DNA of 64,000 nt from Isoetes taiwanensis (GCA_021234155.1 JAJEKV010000058.1:8682992-8746991), one strand, 5' to 3'. Positions 30,444 to 41,986 are shown, counted from the first letter of the stretch. The notes: a model not told the origin generated them from the letters alone. Numbers and translations: made by a program.

Positions 30444-31520
30444 TATGTGAAAACATCAAAACAGATCGGATGGAGGAAGGAGCTGCGTCATGGATCAATG
30501 CGGCCGGATTTTGGATCCAAGAGGCAGCACCCAGACCTGTTATGGACTTCGTATGCCATCGATTTTGGTTTACATTGGGTTGGTCGATCCAAAACAAATG
30601 CAGGCGGCCAAGGAGCTCCATTCATAAGAAGGAAAGATCTCCCCATCTAACCCACATGAACTTGACATCCACGTGGCAGCAGGGGAGCATAAAAAGGAAT
30701 AAGAGATTTAAAATGGGGGTGGAATTAAAGATGTCACAAATTTGCATTATTAATGCAAAAAATTGACCCCTAGCCCCATATTATATTTAACAAAAAAATA
30801 CATGGAAAATAATTTATAATTTCTTAGGGGGGCCTTTGGAGACCCCAGATTTTCTCTAATGCAAGAACTTCTTGGATGTTTGATTTTATCGGAGTTATTC
30901 ATTGCTACTATTGAACATATTTAATTCCGTTTGCCTTATTTCAAAAGCTCTGCACATTTTTTGGAATTTATTCTATTTGCTCTGGTCATTTGTCACAGTA
31001 GCAAATTGAGGCCAAGGTACTAGAATAGAAGATCACTTCTAGGTACTCGCAGACTAATCGTGTTGGATATTTGTGAGAAATCATGATTAAATTGATGCTT
31101 TAGAAACTTGTATCCATTTGGCCATCTTGTTGTACAGAATGATTGCAATGATCACACATGGGATAAGCTTACCGTATCTCTGACTGTGGCATTAAATAAC
31201 CTCTTTCAAATTTCTTTATGATTAATTAGTTCTTATTGAATGTCTCAAATCTTAATTTGAAGCCTGACATGGATAACAACTAGACTCAATTATTGAAGCA
31301 TGCAACTCCCAAAAATAGTTACGATTTCACTCTAACATAAGCTCTTGAATGGATGCAGGTGAGCTTTGGTCCTTGACTTTGGATTGGAGTATTTACTCAA
31401 CAAGATATGGTCTGTAAAAATGAGAATGCATGAAAAGAATGCATGAAAATGTGACGTAATCAATTCATTGTAAAACATGAAATGAAATGTGACAGTTATG
31501 TAATGCCATTGCTATTCTTT
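30444..31520. other. Intergenic, no gene recognised
   Basis: No convincing frame or repeat on either strand. Confidence 0.45.
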
Positions 31521-31559
31521 ATTCCTAGGATGGGTCCTACAACACACATATACGGCCGA
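31521..31559 (-). repeat. B2 split direct repeat (39 bp)
   Basis: ATTCCTAGGATGGG...ACGGCCGA, identical to 32360-32398. Confidence 0.9.
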
Positions 31560-32192
31560 TAAGTGAAGTGGTGTTCTCATTGAGCTTTGAAAAACATTGA
31601 GTACAAATGGATCCCTCACTAGGGGTAGATAAATTTGGAAATATAAACTTTAAATGCTCCGAAACTAGACAATCATCGAGAGACTAAAGAATACAATATA
31701 AAAATTGGTTTTATCTGCCACTTGGTCGATGCAAAGGTGAGAAAACCTGTAGAATGCCGCGAACACCAGACCAACCTAAAAATTGAGACCGCCAGACGTT
31801 AGAAGGTTAGGAGTCCTTAGTAGGGACGAAATATATGATACATAGCCGAAGCAGATAAAAAGAGGGGGGAAGACCGGAGGTCGCAGGACCACGCCGGATT
31901 GAAAAAAGGCTAAAACCAGTCGACCAATTTGGTGCAAACTCCATAAAGGTGCATGGGAGACCACCAAATGGTACTGCCTCGGAGGCTACGTTGCCACGCC
32001 GAGAGAAAAGAAAGAAGGTCAAGTATCCCTAGAAGTCACAAGACTACGCTAGAGACCCAAGCACAATTATGCCAAAACAACATGCAAAATACTATAAATA
32101 AAAAACTGACCTTTCCTAAAAATAGAGAAAGACAATCAGGATACTATTGAAAACTCAGGGCAAAGAAAGACTGTTATAGGGAGGGTGAGGTG

Positions 32193-32362
32193 GGAGGCTA
32201 GAAGACTAAGGCAAGACCAACAACAGCTCAAGAGAACGCCGATGGAAAGGCTAAAGAGAGACATGAACCTATAAATAGAGGAAACCTGAAGAGGGAAGGT
32301 GGAAAGACGTCCCCATCCAAGGAATGATGGTTCTATTGCCTATGCAATAGAACCATGGCATT
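32193..32362 (-). repeat. A2 split direct repeat (170 bp)
   Basis: GGAGGCTAGAAGACTAAGGC...ATGGCATT; matches 36566-36735 with one visible difference (GCCTATG versus GCTTATG). It overlaps B1 by three bases. Confidence 0.92.
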
Positions 32363-32398
32363 CCTAGGATGGGTCCTACAACACACATATACGGCCGA
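32360..32398 (-). repeat. B1 split direct repeat (39 bp)
   Basis: Identical to 31521-31559 and directly abuts A2. Confidence 0.9.
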
Positions 32399-32465
32399 CA
32401 GAAGAGGAACCTACCTCAAAAACCAAGATTGCGTGATACTATGAGACGATCTTGGATGTCGTGAT

Positions 32466-33345
32466 CTAATGTAGCGAAAGTGGAAAGATACCGAGAGCGC
32501 CATCGCCCATGAGAGCCAACAACCTCGTGAAGGGATAGACGCAAGCCGCGAAGAAATGGGTGGCACCACCACGCCGACCGCATGGGTGCCAAAACCGGGG
32601 GGATCTAAGCCGATGAGGCTTACGTTTCAAACCACCGTGAGCGGGCAAAGGGAGTAAGATAATGGGCGCAGGAGAAGACAAACACGAAGCCGAAAAGGGG
32701 CCCCCTTCAGGTGGATCAATAGTACGTAAAGCAACAACTAGTTAGCAAACGCTGCAACAATGCAATCGGGCGTAAGGGAGAGGAAGTACGGGCAAGTACG
32801 ACATCCCGACCTCTAGCAGCCTTTGATCACATTCAATCGATCAAAAGGACATGGTCCGAAAAAGGTGAGATCACGCCAATTTAAGTGAAGGGCCTCGTGA
32901 AATAATAAGAAAAAACCCGCAGCAAATCGTGACCGTAGAGAGGCTTTTATGAGGCTACGCCTAATTAATCGCATGGATGGGCAAGCAATGTAATGATTTG
33001 GCTAACATGGGATGCCGCAAGAGGTAAGTTTAGACCGCGCAGTGTTTGATCGGTGCGTGGTACCGCCGGGCGGACTAAGATAGGAAGCGGGTTGCACAAG
33101 GGAAGGAACATTGATCAGGTTGTGGAAGAATGCAATTGAAGCAAATGCAACTCCTAATCGAGGCCGAAGCTACGTCGATTAGAGACTAAGGTGGAAAGAA
33201 AGGCAGCCACATGCAAGGAGGATGCTGGTAAAGCTGGAACCCCATGAGACCTACACCACCTGCGAAATTGTTGCCAGACAGAGGAGTAACCTAACAAAGT
33301 GGAAGTAGCATGAGACTGAAGGATAGAGACTAAGACCAAGCCCAT
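32466..33345 (-). pseudogene. Tyrosine recombinase (DIRS/PAT/Ngaro type), frameshifted
   Basis: N-terminal core-binding domain (33345-33154): SHATSTLLGYSSVWQQFRRW, CRSHGVPALPASSLHVAAFL, the usual start of eukaryotic tyrosine recombinases. The middle is degraded (LNWRDLTFFGPCPF near 32880 fits the box I neighbourhood). The C-terminal catalytic block (32600-32500) reads GTHA, then after a one-base shift RRGGATHFFAA, corresponding to the conserved H-x-x-R box (GTH..RRGGAT). The catalytic Tyr region follows but is not clear (LMGDGAL). The enzyme would insert circular element DNA without making target-site duplications. Multiple stops show it is dead. Confidence 0.75.
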
Positions 33346-33692
33346 AAAGGATGCAGAGGAATGATCGTAACATGGGAAGATATCTGAAAAGCCATCAAAG
33401 AAACATCAGAACTATGAATAAGATCGACTCCAAAATGCACAGCATGGACTCTTACAAGCATAAACCATTAGCAGAGTGTGTCCTCTACCCCATAAATAGA
33501 GTTTTATGCTAAAACATGTGTAAGAATCATCGCAACAATCAAAATTAACCATCAGAACCTAACGACAAAACTCCTCCCATAAGATAATATTTGAATGAAG
33601 TATCAATAAAACATATAATATTATGAAGATAAATGGTTAGTAAGACAAAAATCACACCGCAGGGCGAACAATGCCACAGTTACGAGCTAACT

Positions 33693-34496
33693 TCAGCTTC
33701 GAGAATCATCAGTAGAAAGAGCAAGGCCAGAATGGTCATCGAAATCAAAGGCAACATCATATCCTTCTCGGTCAGCAATGATTAAAAATTTCATGCGCTG
33801 TTGGGTGGCCACTTTACCTTCCTCAATGATCTGAAGTACTGAATCTGGAACCCGAGGAGTTATTGCCATCAAACGTGAATGCAATTCGCGAAATCTGTTC
33901 TCAGTAGCACATAAGAATTCATATTGATGACGGGAAGACTCCCGCTTAAAATTCGGCATCGAACGTGCAGCACGCTCCCGCGCCTCCAATCGCAGGGCCT
34001 CAATTTGTTCATGGACAGAAGACTGAGCAGATAAAGATGTTTGCAAGTCCTAGATTTGAGACATCTGAAGGTGTAAGGTTTGAAGCAGTTGTGGTAAGAG
34101 GTCTTGGGAGGGCGCAGGTGCTGGATTCCCAATAGAAGGCAAAGGGTGACTCACACCAATGGAGGGGCCGGCCGTGGCATGAGAGAATATTGGTGGAGGA
34201 GGCATGGAAACCGGTGCAAATGAGACAGGGGGAGCAACTCGAGAAGGCCCGGCAGCTGCAAATGTGTGGGGCAAACTCGAGGAACCTAAGCTTGTAGCAG
34301 ATGAAACCAAAGGCGGAGTGATACCAATGGGAGTTGAAGGAGTTGGGATGGCAGAAACATTAGGAGCTTCAGGTGCAAAGGATATGCGGGTGCGGCGCGG
34401 AGGAGGTGCAGGAAGCGGCCCATCAGTGGCAACACGTTTCCCTCTGCGACCGCGGAGGGAAGTGCGGACCTCATTCGAGGTGGTTTGATCTGCCAT
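33693..34496 (-). pseudogene. Gag-like ORF1 of the tyrosine-recombinase element, one in-frame stop
   Basis: ATG 34496 (MADQTTSNEVRTSLRGRRG). The first ~140 residues are basic then Pro/Ser/Ala-rich (LPAPPPRRTRISFAPEAP). A TAG near 34050 interrupts the frame once (SQI*DLQTSL); beyond it the same frame continues with a helical segment (SVHEQIEALRLEARERAARS, SSRHQYEFLCATENRFRELHSR, VLQIIEEGKVATQQRMKFL) to a stop at 33693, ~267 codons in all. Position upstream of the recombinase and composition fit the ORF1/gag of DIRS-order elements; no knuckle motif is seen. Assignment is mainly by context. Confidence 0.55.
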
Positions 34497-34559
34497 AGAA
34501 CTGAAAGAACTTCGCCCATCAAAACAACTATTAGTGAGATCCGCGAGAAGCAATGTGGT

Positions 34560-36565
34560 TACAGAAACTAATACAGTGAAAAAACCAAAACATGTGAGCT
34601 ACCAATGAATGAGCAAACCCTTCTACCCTATTTCACCTATGTGAGAGAAGTACAACAACGTTATCTATGTAACAACTGACCTAAAATTGCAAGAATCCCC
34701 ACCTTTCTAAAGCAACTAAAGTAAAACTTCCCCTAAACACCCAAAGAGTACCCTACGCATACCGCCTCCATAGAAAGCTACTAGACCGGCTAAGACCCAT
34801 ACAAGTGCAAACAAATCTACTTAGCTAGACTTACGTAAAAAAGATAACTAACTACCTAAACTCCGATACACTGACCCGACACAAAGAAACCGACCTTCAG
34901 ATCCTAGAACAAATACATCCCCAAACACTTTACAAACCGAAGCCTATGGGGTAAAAGGAGGAAAATAATCAACAAACACGCCCCAAGAACCACCTCTAAG
35001 CCCAACTCATCCTAAATATGTAAATCTAAAAAACACCCACACAATCTCATGCTAGCTAGGAAAACCTTATACAAGCAAACAACCTAACTTAGGTACCTCA
35101 ACTTGACCCAAGTAATTGAGCAATATGAACGGCACCCTCTAGCAAACAAAAAATCCAACTAGACATCAAATGCCACCCCTAAGCAAAAAGTATTAATCTA
35201 GACACAATGGAAAGCCAAACTATCCAGCTAGACATCGAAAGCCACCCTTAGCAAAAAAAAAAAAAAAAAGGATTAATGTAGACACACTGGAAAAATAAAA
35301 CCCCTTGGTTCTTGGCTTAGGAAAGACCGAAATGGTAACAAAGACAGCTCGGCTAAGGTGCAGGAATAACCACTGGTTAAAGAGAAAGGCCAAAGGGCTA
35401 ACAAAAAATGGGCGGACGTTTGGGGAGAGAACCAGGGTTGAACAACAGAGGCAAAACCGGAGGCAGAGAAGGGGAAGGCCGTTGAATCCCAGAGGCAAAA
35501 AGGGGCAAATCGAACTGGAGCGCAGGCCCAGCGCCGCTGCCAGGCGGAAACGTGGAAGGATTAATCGACCGGGGGCTCAGATAGACAGATCAAATCCGGC
35601 TGGTTAGACTGATTCAAGCTGAACGGAGGCTGCAGTTCAAAGGAAGACAAGCCACAGGCTGATCGATCTGATCCCCTATTACCACAGGTACCGCAGATAC
35701 AAGCTTTCCTAAGAACTTAGACTCCTAACAAGCAGCCAGAATAGAATAATATTGACTCACCAGAATCTGCAAATTCCAAGCTGCGCTACCGCCCAATGAA
35801 GCAACCTCAGAAATCCGATTGTTTGGGACTCACAAGTAGGATCTGCAAACAAAATTGACCACAAAACGACCCCAGAAGAGTCTTCTAATTAATATCTGAG
35901 TAAGCAGCCGTGATGCCAGGCTGCTCCATAATTCTTATTAGGCTAAACCTCGAAGATCTGAACCGACATCCTATTACAAGGAAAGCAAGCAGCCAGGCAT
36001 AAAGCATCCAAAGATCAGGGAAACAGGATCAGAGGACTTAAAATGTGCATTCGATCGCAGACCAATAGCCCAGCCCAAAAACAACGAGACCCATGCAAAG
36101 CCGTCCCTGAATTCCCATACAGCACTGCAGGATGCAGAATCTGAAACCCAAACTAGAATAAACGCCGAGCAGGCAAAAATTAAAAGCAAGCGAAGGGGTT
36201 GGTTACTGGGTTTATCCCAATGCTGTAGAAAACCTCTCGATGAGACCAAAAGGAAAGCAAACAGGGTTCAACTTCCAGAATCCGAGACCTCTCAGAGCCA
36301 AAAACCAAAGATCAGATACTCCCGACAAGCAGAAACCAGGCGACTAAAAATTAAAGACTGCTAATCCATGCTTGTAAGACCTACAACAATGCAAACAACG
36401 GACACAGCCTACAGTACAAAAGGACGCTTCATATGAACAGTAGGCCTGCCCAGGATTGATCCTGCACAGTCCCGATAGAGAAGTTACCTCCCTGCTAGCA
36501 CCATACAAACCAAATAAATAACAGAATCAGCCATACCTCTAGGTAAGAGATGCTGGTACGACGTA
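34560..36565 (-). other. ~2-kb leader of the tyrosine-recombinase element
   Basis: Between A1 and the gag-like ORF, no conserved frame. It is purine-biased on + (many CTAG, AACC words) and more GC-rich than the flanking DNA. It may contain the element promoter. Confidence 0.5.
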
Positions 36566-36735
36566 GGAGGCTAGAAGACTAAGGCAAGACCAACAACAGC
36601 TCAAGAGAACGCCGATGGAAAGGCTAAAGAGAGACATGAACCTATAAATAGAGGAAACCTGAAGAGGGAAGGTGGAAAGACGTCCCCATCCAAGGAATGA
36701 TGGTTCTATTGCTTATGCAATAGAACCATGGCATT
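36566..36735 (-). repeat. A1 split direct repeat (170 bp)
   Basis: Direct repeat of 32193-32362 at the 5' end (coding sense) of the element. Confidence 0.92.
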
Positions 36736-36857
36736 ATTTTTTGCAATATAGTTTTATCTAATGCAAAAATATGTCTCGCTATACGCTATGCAACACTCAT
36801 ACATGTGGTATCATGGAGCAACTTATGGTTTTTCTCATTTCTTAAGGTGAAGTGTTC

Positions 36858-38030
36858 TTCTTCTTTCGACCTTGAGATGATGTTTTATTGTTGTTTTCAG
36901 TCTTCCAAGAATGCAATGATTCTATGGCAACATAGAACCATCATTCTTAGAAAGACGAAAATAACTCGGACCTTTTTCTTGCACCTTTTTTGTTCGTCTA
37001 TAAATTGCTTCAGCTTTTGGTTCTTTTCACCGGCCTTGTTTTCTTAAGCGTTTCCATCTTCATCTCTCTTGTGCTTTTAGTTTATCCTCCCCCCAACCCT
37101 TTTTTGGGCTTCGTTCTTAGTGCAATAGGGTCGGTTTAAAAGCAAATTCACGTACTTTATTTGCGTCTTTTCTTGACTAGAAGGCCTAGTCTGTTTATGG
37201 TTGTTAAAGATTCTTTCCTGATAGGGGCAGATGTTCTTTTCCATCTAAACTTGATGATGATTGTTCTTGGCTAACCTGGCCCGTTGTTTGTGATATATTA
37301 GCCATGGGCGGATGTTCTTCCCTGCGCGAGTTTGCTGATGTGTTTATCTGGCTAGGCATATATTCTTCCCTCCCTGACCCATTATAGAGACAATTTAGTT
37401 GTTATTTTTTTGGAAGGGTTTTTGTTCATTGTGTTGGATTATTTTTATCAATTTGTATATTTTGTGGGTTGCTAACAATGATTTGATAGATTTCTTTGTG
37501 CTTGAGTCTATTTTTGCCAGATCAATTACTCTCTTTTTGCAGTTAAGATGATAAGAGAGTGTGCCGACCTTGTGTTTCTTGGAGTCGGGCGTATTTTGAG
37601 AGGCACCAGAGATTGGATCCTTTTGTTTTTTTGGCATTTTTTGGAGTGGCGATGCTGATACTTGGCGCGTGTAGTTTGCTGGCACATAGAGTCCGTTCAA
37701 CGTAATGATTAATAGTTCAGATCTTATCTTCATCCGTTATATCGCTCTTATTCCATCTTTTATCCTCATGTTTTCCCTGAAAATCCGAAAGGGCGGGGAT
37801 TTTAGTTCAGTTGATAAGATTTTGGACTTTGAGTTTATATGGATTTATTTCTTACTTAGTAGGACCCTCAGTGATTGTCTAGTTTTGGGGTTTTAATTAT
37901 GTTTGACTTTTGAAATGTTATGGCCATTCATTGTTACTATTCTACTGTTGTACTTGATTTTTTGAAGCCACTTCACTTCATCGGCCTTGAGATGATGTTT
38001 TGTTGTTGTTTGGAGTCTTCCAAGAATGAC
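36858..38030 (+). repeat. Pair of ~55-bp direct repeats about 1.1 kb apart
   Basis: CCTTGAGATGATGTTTT.TTGTTGTTT..AGTCTTCCAAGAATG at 36868-36914 and 37984-38030. The segment between them has no clear gene; a minus-strand Lys-rich frame near 37580-37640 (MPKKQKDPISGASQ) may be LINE debris. Near 36920-36950 ATAGAACCATCATTCTTA is an inverted echo of the A1 hairpin region. Confidence 0.55.
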
Positions 38031-38591
38031 AAATTCCATTCAATATCTTTAGGTTGCACCATGTTCCTATAATAGGCTGCATCATTAGATTCATCTAGCA
38101 AGTGATCACTTTCATATATGAAAGACAGTGTTTGCATCCCTTTTGTTCTAGCATTCATATTCCCAACTATCAAAACATGCCCTCTGTGCTGCATGCTACA
38201 TGCTTGTGTAGCCAAGCTGTGAAAGGCTGATCTCATTGCCCATCTAGCCCATAGATGGTCATATTCAAAGGTGCAAAATAGCCCGCAGCTACAAAGATGG
38301 CATCATTATTCGATCCAATCTTTAGCCACATATATTGATTATACATGTGCTTCTATTCAACCTTCACTAAATGATGAAATCATTCCGAATGTATGCAGCC
38401 ACTCCTCCAAATCCTTTTACCATATTGACATCTTTGTAATTCCAAATTGAATCTACAGGAGTGTATCCTTGGAGATGGGGAAGAGATTTACCTTGGTATT
38501 CCCATGTTTCAGAGAAGATTATGAGATCTGCTTGTGACCATACACATCTGGAAGCCATCGCCTTAGCTTGCACAGCCCTTGTACATTCCAT
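37973..38591 (-). pseudogene. LINE endonuclease (APE-type) fragment
   Basis: The upper part (38591-38367) reads SQADLIIFSETWEYQGKSLP, PVDSIWNYKDVNMVKGFGGV and AAYIRNDFI: the ...D.I...ET.......GY and GG.A.Y.R motifs of AP-like endonucleases that nick target DNA. The lower part (38236-37973), after several breaks, reads GHVLIVGNMNARTKGMQ, the G.FN.R motif with D replaced by N (family: GDFNAR). No reverse transcriptase follows, so only the N-terminal portion of ORF2 remains. Confidence 0.72.
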
Positions 38592-39043
38592 GCCAGCACC
38601 TTAAGAGTCTCAAATTCCTATGCAACAACATAACTTGTAGAAAAGTCTTACTAGATAAACAGAAACCTTGCGGGAGCAGGGTAGATTGTCCATGACCTTA
38701 GTCTTCGTGGACATTAAAAAGTCTATTCCGTTCATGGTATGGATTGCTAGAACATTTCATACTATTTCTTTGAGATTTATAGTTTGTTATGCAGGAATTT
38801 TACAATTTCAACCATTGACAGTTGTACCGCCGGATGATGATGCAAGCCTGATGCGGTGACATGATGCCACGTGTTTTGAACCATTGTGGTTTGGTCAAAA
38901 TAGAAGAAGAGGTATTTCCCTTGCACCTAGTGAAACAGTAAACGACATACTTCCAACTTTATGTGTGATTTTCCTTGCACCTACCTGAAACAACACTGCA
39001 TATTTTTAGCAGTCTGTGTTATGATTTCTAAGGGAAAACACCC
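38592..39043 (+). promoter_or_regulatory. Upstream region of the GRAS gene
   Basis: About 450 bp between the LINE fragment and the GRAS start. I see no strong TATA box. An ATG at 39021 opens a different frame that overlaps the GRAS start and would act as an upstream ORF (MISKGKHPWREL) if included in the transcript. Confidence 0.35.
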
Positions 39044-40579
39044 ATGGCGGGAGTTAACTCTCCTCTGGCCTCTCTTTTGCGCCAGGCTTGGCTTCACTCC
39101 CAAATCTCCAAAGGTCTTCAGATTCAAGGACGCACAGTGCCGCAACCAGATTCCCAAAACCTGGCCCGTATAGCTTCCGTGCTGCTGGAAGAAGATGATA
39201 TGCCCGACGTATTTTCTCAACAGGAGCTAGACTCCTGCCACGAGATTCTTCAGGAGCTTCAAGAGCTTGTCTGCCCCGATACTCTTCTGGGATTTGATTC
39301 AGCAGGTGACAGTGTTTTCTCGCATTCTGATCACTTGCTAGCATATGCTAAACCCTCTGAATTTAGTAATTTTAATGAGAATAATTTTAGCTCTATTAGT
39401 CCTAGTGGCAGGGCCTTTGATATAATACACAAGCTAAGGCTGCCAAATGCTGAGCTTATAGACATGCTGTTGCATTGTGGATGGCTAGTAAGTAAAGGGC
39501 ATTTAACAGAGGCCATGCCTATCATTCAGACCCTGATCCAACAAGCTTCTCCAACTGGCAACGCCACACAGCGCCTGGTTTATGCTTTTGTGGAGGGCTT
39601 AGTTGCACGAATCTATGGTCCTGCTCCTGATCCTGTCGAGTGCATTCATTTTTTCCTTCATTTTTCATTAGAAGAAAAATTAAGGTTTTTTAAAGCAACA
39701 GTTGAGGTACTCCCTTTTTACAGAGTGCCATTTCTCTTTGCTAATCGGGCCATTCTAAAAGCCTGTGAGGGATCCAACAAAGTTCATATTCTAGATTATG
39801 GTGGCAGCCAAAACTATGGCTTTCAGTGGCCATCTCTCATTCGAGACTTTGGTAATCGCCCTGGTGGTCCATTTGAAATGCGCCTGACTTTGATAGAGTC
39901 CCCTGCACATGGAGCTGCCATGAAGAGAATGGAAGAGATAAGGACCAGATTAACCCGATATGCAGCGTCCAAGGGTGTCAATCTTAAGGTTCATGCAATT
40001 GAAGACAGGCGGGAACACGTACACGCAGGTGATTTAAACCTTCGATCAGGAGAAGTATTAGTAGTAAATTCACTAGCAAGTAACCATAATTTAATGGAAG
40101 AGAGCTTGATTCCAGAGAGTCCTAGAAAACAATGGATCAAGCGGGTGGCAAGCATGAAACCTAAGCTATTTATAATAGCCATCCAAAATATTGCAGGGAC
40201 TGCACCATTCTTCATGAATAGATTGGTAGAAATATTACCATACTATGCCACTGTGTATGACATGTTTGAAACTTGCATGGGGGATAGAGCAGAGAGGGAG
40301 ATGCTTGAACATTTCAAATTTGGGAGGCAGATTATAAATATGGTGGGACATGAGGGATTGGAGAGAACTGAGAGGCCAGAAACATACAAGTCCTGGCATA
40401 ATCGTTTGGCAGGGGAAGGGTTTCAGGTGTTGCTTCCTGGTGCTAGGACATTGAAAAACATTGAGGATATTCTGGGCTCTTATCAGAAACCCTTTTCCTC
40501 AGAAACGGACCAAGGTTGGCTCCTCCTTAGCTGGAAAGGCCATATGGCCTATGCTTTATCAGCTTGGAGCATATGTTAG
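39044..40579 (+). CDS. GRAS-domain transcription regulator, LISCL (SCL9/14-like) clade, single exon
   Basis: 511 residues from ATG 39044 (context CCCATGGCG) to TAG 40577. The first ~125 residues are a short variable region with an acidic stretch (LLEEDDMPDVFSQQELDSCHE). The GRAS domain follows. LHRI: LIDMLLHCGWLVSKGHLTEA and VYAFVEGLVARIYG. VHIID appears as VHILDYGGSQNYGFQWPSLI. LHRII: RLTRYAASKGVNLKVHAIE and GEVLVVNSLA. PFYRE region: PFFMNRLVEILPYYATVYDMFET, then MGDRAEREMLEHFKFGRQI. SAW: ERPETYKSWHNRLAGEGFQV and GWLLLSWKGHMAYALSAWSI. YGFQWP, RPGGP, ERPETYK.W and W.GH..YALSAW are typical of LISCL proteins, which act as nuclear transcription co-regulators in stress and development. They are usually 600-800 aa, so this N-terminus is short. 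No introns or breaks: the only clearly intact host gene here. Confidence 0.93.
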   Translation: MAGVNSPLASLLRQAWLHSQISKGLQIQGRTVPQPDSQNLARIASVLLEEDDMPDVFSQQELDSCHEILQELQELVCPDTLLGFDSAGDSVFSHSDHLLAYAKPSEFSNFNENNFSSISPSGRAFDIIHKLRLPNAELIDMLLHCGWLVSKGHLTEAMPIIQTLIQQASPTGNATQRLVYAFVEGLVARIYGPAPDPVECIHFFLHFSLEEKLRFFKATVEVLPFYRVPFLFANRAILKACEGSNKVHILDYGGSQNYGFQWPSLIRDFGNRPGGPFEMRLTLIESPAHGAAMKRMEEIRTRLTRYAASKGVNLKVHAIEDRREHVHAGDLNLRSGEVLVVNSLASNHNLMEESLIPESPRKQWIKRVASMKPKLFIIAIQNIAGTAPFFMNRLVEILPYYATVYDMFETCMGDRAEREMLEHFKFGRQIINMVGHEGLERTERPETYKSWHNRLAGEGFQVLLPGARTLKNIEDILGSYQKPFSSETDQGWLLLSWKGHMAYALSAWSIC

Positions 40580-41590
40580 ATGTGAAGTGCCTCAACATTA
40601 ATCATGAACAAGCGCATATGTGCGTAAAGCGCTTGTCAAATTTCCAATTAGGCTGCTCAAGTCCCCACCAGTGGAACAATTTAAAGATTGTGCACAGCAC
40701 TATACAGCCTCATATTATTTTCTGTAATATCTTAAATTGGTATTAACAGCTATTATGCTCAGACAATCGATGCAACTTCATGCTGCTTGTACTATGATGC
40801 TGCTGCTAAGCTACACCTACATGGTTAGCAAAAGGAGGGAAATAATACCTTTTTGAGAATTGAATGTTTGCAAAAATGCTGAAAACAGTACTAAAAGCAA
40901 CCACTCCAGCAGCTGAACTTTTTGCTGCTTGCTAAAGTTTTCCTTTCTGCATTCATAATATAAAGCTATAATCTAAGGATTATGATAATACAAGAAGAGT
41001 ATTTTTCTTTAAGATGGATTGTTAATATATCTGGTTCAGTTTTGTAGATCATGCCAACCTTGTCCTTAATATACTTCATATGTTGCTAAGATGAGAGTAA
41101 GTTGTCTAATTTGACACAAAGACAAGCAACTTGCAAGGCAAGTCACTATACTATTGCAACCAATCAACCAAAATATTAGTCTTGTTGGCCTTTCGGTGTT
41201 CCCGATGATGATATGTTTGATCACACTATATGTTTGATCACACTATTCTCATGATGAATTACAATTATGTAATGAGATATTTCTCGAGCTTTAAGAACTT
41301 GTTGGTTTATGGGAAGTATTATGAGAAGAAGGATACAAATGCAAGAGCAAGCTAACCAATGATGTAAAGTGAATCAACTCTAATGAGGCATGACTATGGC
41401 ATATATAGTCATGCCATGTCATCAACATATGGATGACTCATCGTGCACTATCAACACACCTAAACTAAAATAATACTAATATCCCCTTGACTAGAAAAGC
41501 GGCCGCCCTAACGGGCAGCCTCTTTTCTGTTTGTGAGATGTTCAAATAAATGCTATTCTATTTATATAAGTGCTTCTTTATATATGAGAC
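40580..41590. other. GRAS 3' flank and intergenic DNA
   Basis: No gene recognised. Direct TATGTTTGATCACACTAT duplication at ~41213-41247. A GAAAAGCGGCCGCCC...GGGCAGCCTCTTTTC short inverted pair lies at 41494-41527. Confidence 0.45.
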
Positions 41591-41986
41591 TGAGATTCCA
41601 CTGGCATAGTTATGGGCGTGTCAATCAACTGAACACCAATCCTTTGATGGCACCTCAGATTTGAAGCTTCGACAACAATTCCATTACCGCAATTAGCAGT
41701 TAGCAAAATGCTACCCTCAAAACTGGAAACTCTCACATGTAATTGCAAAACACTCGATTAGCTATCAGGGGAGCCGTAACTTTCAAATTATGATAATTGT
41801 CGTGGGCTGGATTCCTGCCAAGTAGAGAGCAGATGCCGTAGATTTTGCCAAGTTTGATTTTCTCACAGAAGGAAGCTGCAGTTGAGATTTTGCTCCCAAG
41901 TGCCATTGCCGATAGTGGAATCTGACCCTGGCATTCGGGGTGTACATTCGGTTGTCTTTTCGTAACGCACCTTGGCATGATGTTTA
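41590..41986 (-). pseudogene. Unidentified coding-like remnant
   Basis: On the minus strand an open segment reads SAMALGSKISTAASFCEKIK, LGKIYGICSLLGRNPAHDNY and LKVTAPLIANRVFC. After a one-base shift near 41737 it continues LHVRVSSFEGSILLTANCGNG and IVVEASNLRCHQRIGVQLID to TPITMPVESQ. Two consecutive protein-like stretches in neighbouring frames suggest a real gene with one frameshift. I do not recognise the family. Confidence 0.35.

Larger units (their letters stand above)
31521..36735 (-). mobile_element. Tyrosine-recombinase retroelement with split direct repeats (PAT/Ngaro/DIRS-like), 5.2 kb, RT deleted
   Basis: In the coding direction (minus) the order is A1 (36735-36566), ~2 kb leader, gag-like ORF (34496-33693), tyrosine recombinase remnant (33345-32466), B1 (32398-32360), A2 (32362-32193), B2 (31559-31521). 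A1 and A2 are 170 bp and differ at a single visible site; B1 and B2 are 39 bp and identical. A1-ORFs-B1-A2-B2 is the split-direct-repeat arrangement defining PAT- and Ngaro-type elements, which integrate through a circular intermediate by a tyrosine recombinase. Only ~350 bp separate gag and recombinase, so the reverse transcriptase is missing. This copy is non-autonomous or deleted. A GGTTCTATTGC/GCAATAGAACC hairpin lies inside each A repeat. Confidence 0.8.

Noticed and set aside
35220-35607. Opposing ~95-residue frames in the element leader
   Set aside because: Compositionally biased, no start context or domain, and inside a non-coding leader.
34560-36565. Reverse transcriptase in the leader of the tyrosine-recombinase element
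   Set aside because: No RT motif in any frame; only short low-complexity frames.
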